This document shows, piece by piece, positions 31,530 through 34,869 of a stretch of DNA of 34,869 nucleotides (its first letter is position 1; each line of letters starts with the position of its first letter). The notes under the pieces are model-generated. The model was not told the origin of the DNA. It ran no database searches and worked only from the letters and a program-made list of their open reading frames with translations. Source of the stretch: UMGS1484 sp045593325 (GTDB lineage: Bacteria; Bacillota; Clostridia; Oscillospirales; Acutalibacteraceae); NCBI GenBank assembly GCA_045593325.1, contig JAZNWL010000060.1, positions 1 to 34,869 on the forward strand. The letters are read 5' to 3'. Both the position numbers and the translations under genes were made by a program.

Positions 31530-32074
31530 GAACCAAACTGGGCAACTGCCAAGTTTTCATCAGTCCTGTTTTTATGGGAATGTTGACCATTCTGTTGGTG
31601 ATTGACCAAACCAACCTTATGGGAACCATGTTGGTTGCCATGTTACTGCATGAAATAGGGCATTTAGTAGTTATGTGGTGGTGCGGTTGTTTTCCCAAAG
31701 AAATTTTGCTTCTTCCCTTTGAAATCAACATTTCTGCTGACCAGTCCTGCGCCACTGCTTTGGAAACGTTTTTTATTGCTTTAGGGGGCATTGGGGCAAA
31801 TCTGTTGGCATGGCTGTTAATGGGTGGAACCTTTGGCAATATCAATTTGTATCTGGCTCTTTTCAATGCCTTGCCTTTGTATTCCATGGACGGATATCAA
31901 ATACTGTCTATTATGCTGTATCATAAAAAATTCTGGGTTTTCGGTGTTTCAATGGTTACCACCATAGCCTTGGTTCTTTTTGGCAGTTGGTTGCTTTTAG
32001 TTCACAAAAATCCCATGTTACTCCTTTTTGTGGTTTATCTTTTGGCATTGGGATTTGGTGAAAAAAGAAAGTAG
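31526..32074 (+). CDS. spoIVFB: SpoIVFB-like intramembrane M50 metalloprotease
   Basis: A site-2-type protease within the membrane, inferred to release active sigma-K from pro-sigma-K in the mother cell. It has 182 residues. The zinc motif HEIGH lies at residues 42-46 inside a membrane segment, and NALPLYSMDGYQIL (Asn114 to Asp122 and on) corresponds to the NPDG-like motif with the third ligand. It lacks the C-terminal CBS domain of the Bacillus protein, as do many clostridial forms. The start at 31526 overlaps the spoIVFA stop; a longer frame from 31508 has no merit. sigK itself is not in the window. Confidence 0.85.
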   Translation: MRTKLGNCQVFISPVFMGMLTILLVIDQTNLMGTMLVAMLLHEIGHLVVMWWCGCFPKEILLLPFEINISADQSCATALETFFIALGGIGANLLAWLLMGGTFGNINLYLALFNALPLYSMDGYQILSIMLYHKKFWVFGVSMVTTIALVLFGSWLLLVHKNPMLLLFVVYLLALGFGEKRK

Positions 32075-32081
32075 TCGGTGG

Positions 32082-32110
32082 TTGAAAAATAAGGGAAAAT
32101 GGTGTATGAT
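32082..32110 (+). promoter_or_regulatory. Sigma-A-type promoter of the radical SAM pair
   Basis: TTGAAA (32082-32087), a 17-nt spacer and TATGAT (32105-32110), about 30 nt before the start codon at 32141. Confidence 0.7.
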
Positions 32111-32140
32111 AGTATAAAAATTGTGTAGGAATGATGAAAC

Positions 32141-33976
32141 ATGAACCCTATTGCCTGGGAAATGATATTAAACTCTGTTCAAAAACCCGGTCGGTATACC
32201 GGCGGGGAAATGAACAGCGTTATAAAAAATAAAAAAGAGGTAGACGTTCGCTTTGCTTTCTGTTTTCCCGACGTGTATGAAATCGGTATGTCCCATTTGG
32301 GTATCAAGATTTTGTATTCGGTGCTCAATGAAATGGACGGAGTGTGGTGTGAACGGGTCTTCGCCCCTTGGGGAGATATGGAAGACAAAATGCGGGAACA
32401 TAACATTCCCCTGTATGGCCTGGAAAGTAAAGACCCTTTGTCTGCCTTTGATTTCATTGGGTTTACCCTGCAATATGAACTGTCTTATACCAACGTTTTG
32501 AATATGTTGGATTTGGGCGGTATACCTGTTCTTGCCAAAGACCGGGACGAAACCCACCCTTTGGTGGTGGTGGGGGGGCCCTGTGCTTATAACAGCGAGC
32601 CTTTGGCAGATTTCGTGGACATTGTTTCCCTGGGGGAAGGGGAAGAATCCCTTCCCGAACTTGTGGAAGCCTACCGCCAAGCAAAGAAAGACGGCGTTTC
32701 CCGTAAAGAGTTTTTGCGTCGGGTTGCCGATATGGAAGGGTTTTACGTCCCTGCATTTTATGACGTAACCTATGGACAGGACGGCACCATTGATGCCATT
32801 ACCCCCTTGGATGGCGTTCCCGCCACCGTGAAAAAACGAATCGTGGAAGATTTGGATAAAGCCTATTATCCTGAATCTTTTGTTACCCCTTTTATTGAAG
32901 TGGTGCATGACCGAGCAGTGCAAGAAATTTTCCGCGGATGTATTCGGGGTTGCCGTTTTTGCCAGGCAGGGTATATTTACCGTCCCGTGCGGGAAAAATC
33001 TCCTGCTGTGATCAACGGACAAGCCAAAAGCCTTTGCGAAACAGGGGGCTATGAAGAACTTTCCCTTTCTTCCTTGAGCACCAGTGATTATCGCCGTTTG
33101 CATGAATTGCTCACTTTGATGCTGAATTGGACCGAACCTGAAAAAATCAATATTTCATTGCCTTCCTTGCGGATCGACAATTTCCCCAAGGAACTTATGG
33201 AACGCATTCAAAGTGTTCGGAAAAGCGGATTGACCTTTGCCCCGGAAGCGGGTACCCAACGTTTGCGGGACGTAATCAATAAAAATATTACCGAAGAAGA
33301 AGTGCTGTCCACGGCAAAAACTGCCTTTTCCGGGGGCAATACGTCGGTTAAATTGTACTTTATGATGGGTCTGCCCACCGAAACCATGGAAGATATCGAA
33401 GGCATTGCCGCCCTTTCTCAAAAGGTGGTGGATACTTTCTACCATATGCCGGATAAACCCAAAGGAAAAGGGGTTACCGTTTCCACCAGTGTTTCGGGAT
33501 TTGTTCCCAAAGCCTTTACCCCCTTCCAATGGGAAGCCCAGGATACCATGGAACAACTGGAAGAAAAGCAAATGCACCTTGCCCATACCGTTACCAGCAA
33601 AAAAATCAGTTTGAGTTGGCATGATGCCAAAACCAGTGTGTTGGAAGGGGTCTTCGCCCGTGGGGACCGTCGCTTGGGACAAGCCATTTATAAAGCCTGG
33701 CAACTGGGTTGTAAGTTTGACAGTTGGAGTGAATTTTTCCGTTTTGACCTGTGGCAAAAAGCCTTTGAAGAATGTGGCATTGACCCCAATTTTTACAATG
33801 CCAGAAAACGGGAGTTTTCAGAAGTGTTGCCTTGGGATCATATTGATATCGGTGTGACCAAAGCGTTTTTACAACGGGAAAATGAAAAAGCTCATAAAGA
33901 AACCACCACGCCCCATTGCCGTCAGCAATGTGCAGGGTGTGGTGCCAACCGTTTGTGTGAAAAGGGGTGTGAGTAA
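32141..33976 (+). CDS. B12-binding-domain radical SAM protein (TIGR03960-like)
   Basis: A 611-residue protein. The N-terminal half resembles a cobalamin-binding-type domain (ALESKDPLSAFDFIGFTLQ, VVGGPCAYNSEPLADFVD, GEGEESLPELVEAY). The radical SAM core has Cys267, Cys271 and Cys274 in CIRGCRFCQ for the 4Fe-4S cluster, then SLSSLSTSDY, FAPEAGTQRLRDVINK and KLYFMMGLPTET. The C-terminus is cysteine-rich (CRQQCAGCGANRLCEKGC), possibly a second metal site. This is the family that pairs with TIGR03936 proteins in Clostridia; no substrate is established to my knowledge. GGAATG lies upstream of the ATG. The stop overlaps the next start by one base. Confidence 0.92.
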   Translation: MNPIAWEMILNSVQKPGRYTGGEMNSVIKNKKEVDVRFAFCFPDVYEIGMSHLGIKILYSVLNEMDGVWCERVFAPWGDMEDKMREHNIPLYGLESKDPLSAFDFIGFTLQYELSYTNVLNMLDLGGIPVLAKDRDETHPLVVVGGPCAYNSEPLADFVDIVSLGEGEESLPELVEAYRQAKKDGVSRKEFLRRVADMEGFYVPAFYDVTYGQDGTIDAITPLDGVPATVKKRIVEDLDKAYYPESFVTPFIEVVHDRAVQEIFRGCIRGCRFCQAGYIYRPVREKSPAVINGQAKSLCETGGYEELSLSSLSTSDYRRLHELLTLMLNWTEPEKINISLPSLRIDNFPKELMERIQSVRKSGLTFAPEAGTQRLRDVINKNITEEEVLSTAKTAFSGGNTSVKLYFMMGLPTETMEDIEGIAALSQKVVDTFYHMPDKPKGKGVTVSTSVSGFVPKAFTPFQWEAQDTMEQLEEKQMHLAHTVTSKKISLSWHDAKTSVLEGVFARGDRRLGQAIYKAWQLGCKFDSWSEFFRFDLWQKAFEECGIDPNFYNARKREFSEVLPWDHIDIGVTKAFLQRENEKAHKETTTPHCRQQCAGCGANRLCEKGCE

Positions 33977-34632
33977 TGGATTTTATTGACGTTCGCTTAT
34001 GGTTTACCAAAAAAGGAACCATTAAATTTATTTCTCACCTGGATTTAAACCGCTTTATGCAACGGGCATTAAAACGGGCAAAACTTCCCCTGTGGCATAC
34101 CGAGGGGTTTAATCCTCACCCGTACGTTACCTTTGCCTTGCCCTTGTCTTTGGGGCAGGAAAGTGACTGTGAAGTTTTGGATTTTCGTCTGGTTTCTCCC
34201 ATGCCCTTTGAGGAGATCAAACAGCGGATGCAATCGGTGTTTCCCGTTGGCATGGAGGTTATACAAGTGGGAACCCCTGTGAAAAAAGCCAAGGAAATCG
34301 CCTATGCAGGCTATGATATTGAACTGTGCGGCCTTGCTTCCTTGCAAAACACCGTTGCTGACTTCCTGTGCCGCGATTCCATCACCGTGACCAAACGCAC
34401 CAAAAAGGGTGGGGAATCGGTGGTTGACCTGGCGCCGCATTTAAAAGACGTTTCGGTTCATTCTGCTGACGGTTCGTTGTATATCCACGTAAAAATGCCT
34501 TCGGGCAGTTCTTTGAATCTGAATCCCTCTTTGTTGATGGGCGCATTGCAGGAAGAACTGAAAATGGAACAACTTCCCCTACGAATTCTCCGCACCGGGA
34601 TCTACACCGAAAATATGGAACCGTTCTGCTAA
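33976..34632 (+). CDS. TIGR03936-like (DUF2344) protein
   Basis: A 218-residue protein beginning VRLWFTKKGTIKFISHLDLNRFMQRALKRA and continuing EGFNPHPYVTFALPLSLGQESDCEV, the conserved core of this family. It is translationally coupled (TAATG) to the radical SAM gene. The partnership suggests that it presents a substrate or modifies the same target, perhaps RNA or a ribosomal protein, since these genes often precede ribonuclease G and L21/L27 genes in Clostridia. Here that downstream context is lost near the window end. The function is unknown. Confidence 0.9.
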   Translation: MDFIDVRLWFTKKGTIKFISHLDLNRFMQRALKRAKLPLWHTEGFNPHPYVTFALPLSLGQESDCEVLDFRLVSPMPFEEIKQRMQSVFPVGMEVIQVGTPVKKAKEIAYAGYDIELCGLASLQNTVADFLCRDSITVTKRTKKGGESVVDLAPHLKDVSVHSADGSLYIHVKMPSGSSLNLNPSLLMGALQEELKMEQLPLRILRTGIYTENMEPFC

Positions 34633-34634
34633 AT

Positions 34635-34664
34635 TTGCAGTTGCAATTTCTTTTACGGTATGAT
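34635..34664 (+). promoter_or_regulatory. Possible promoter with transcript starting in a hairpin
   Basis: TTGCAG (34635-34640), an 18-nt spacer and TATGAT (34659-34664), immediately after the TIGR03936 gene. The expected start near 34671 would place the inverted repeat at the very 5' end of the transcript. Confidence 0.45.
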
Positions 34665-34667
34665 AAA

Positions 34668-34701
34668 ATACATGTGCTGATTCAAAAATCAGCACATGTA
34701 T
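34668..34701. repeat. Perfect 15-bp inverted repeat with 4-nt loop
   Basis: 34668-34682 is the exact reverse complement of 34687-34701, with loop CAAA. There is no T-tract on the + strand; on the minus strand the downstream bases are T-rich (ATTTTATC), so it could terminate a minus-strand transcript. It may also be a 5' stabilising stem-loop. Confidence 0.75.
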
Positions 34702-34774
34702 GTCAAAGTTAAATACGCGGGGCGCGGCAATTAAGAAAAGAGTCGCGCACAAAACAAATGATATAGTTGAATAT

Positions 34775-34796
34775 GCGGGCGTGGCGGAATTGGCAG
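34775..34796 (+). pseudogene. 5' fragment of tRNA-Leu
   Basis: These 22 nt are the acceptor strand, position 8-9 and D-arm start of a bacterial tRNA-Leu, including GTGGCGGAATTGGCAG. A -10-like TATAGT lies 7 nt upstream (34762-34767). After CAG the sequence should continue ACGC to close the D-stem but instead reads CAACAAAC. No anticodon, variable arm or T-loop follows in the remaining 73 nt, so the gene is interrupted, rearranged or joined to foreign sequence. Confidence 0.7.
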
Positions 34797-34869
34797 CAAC
34801 AAACCCGAACGCCGCCGGTGGCTGATGCAGTGAGGGATTTGTTGGCGCAGCGGTCGAAGGAAATCGAGG
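34797..34869. other. GC-rich tail of unknown origin at window end
   Basis: This tail is richer in GC than the nearby intergenic DNA. It holds CAACAAA (34797-34803) complementary to TTTGTTG (34838-34844). A frame open from ATG 34773 runs without a stop to the last base and would encode a Trp/Arg/Gln-rich peptide, but it has no ribosome site and reads through the tRNA-like stretch. A chimeric contig end is the simplest explanation. Confidence 0.4.

Noticed and set aside
32168..33103. 311-codon open frame on the minus strand opposite the radical SAM gene
   Set aside because: Antisense shadow of a clear radical SAM protein; no family features of its own.
34700..34825. 41-codon open frame starting at the end of the inverted repeat and running through the tRNA-like stretch
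   Set aside because: No ribosome binding site, overlaps the tRNA-Leu fragment and a second frame that is also open; a frame of this length is expected by chance.
1..34869. Mobile elements, prophage, CRISPR array, toxin-antitoxin or defence system
   Set aside because: I found no transposase, integrase, phage structural gene, regular direct-repeat array or defence protein anywhere in the window.

Overview
The window reads as one chromosomal stretch of an endospore-forming member of the Clostridia, probably an uncultured, gut-type anaerobe. This rests on the gene order mraY-ftsW-murG-murA-ftsQ-ftsZ, a full spoIIIAA-AH operon followed by asp23-nusB, a spoIVFA/spoIVFB pair, a TIGR03960/TIGR03936-type pair, secreted dockerin proteins and a class-A-like RNase P RNA. 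MurE carries the DNPR motif of meso-diaminopimelate ligases. I see no insertion sequence, phage module or CRISPR array. All protein genes lie on the + strand except trmO, and rnpB is also on the minus strand.

Layout: (1) 1-7650, division and cell wall cluster: murE (5' end cut by the window), mraY, ftsW, murG, murA, ftsQ/divIB, ftsZ, ending in a strong terminator; murF and murD are not in their usual places. (2) 7650-11250, accessory segment: a promoter with a palindromic box, a roughly 165-nt structured RNA ending in a UUCG-loop terminator with a competing antiterminator, two tandem paralogous secreted dockerin proteins, a small TSCPD-domain protein and a ComEA-like helix-hairpin-helix protein. 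(3) 11250-17175, sporulation: spmA-spmB and spoIIIAA-AH, which build the SpoIIIA channel between mother cell and forespore. (4) 17176-29580, housekeeping run that looks like one long transcript: asp23, nusB, a TsaD paralogue, xseA-xseB, ispA, dxs, tlyA, nadK, argR, recN, tyrS, malQ. (5) 29582-30663, minus strand: rnpB then trmO. (6) 30664-32074: spoIVFA-spoIVFB, the likely pro-sigma-K processing pair. (7) 32082-34632: radical SAM protein and its conserved partner. (8) 34633-34869: a promoter, a perfect 15-bp hairpin, and the first 22 nt of a tRNA-Leu that then runs into unrelated sequence, perhaps a chimeric contig end.

The most interesting signals are non-coding. The two dockerin units share a GGTTACAA-NN-TTGTAAC palindrome whose last base is the first base of the -35 element, at both promoters. 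The first dockerin gene sits behind a rod-shaped RNA and a terminator/antiterminator pair, so it may be attenuated. Three mother-cell sporulation units (spmA, spoIIIAA, spoIVFA) have sigma-E-like promoters with identical 14-nt spacers at nearly identical distances from the start codon. murA has a long hairpin that buries its ribosome binding site.

All calls come from reading the sequence; no database search or folding program was run. Functional names rest on recognised motifs and gene context. Promoters and RNA structures are pattern matches made by eye.
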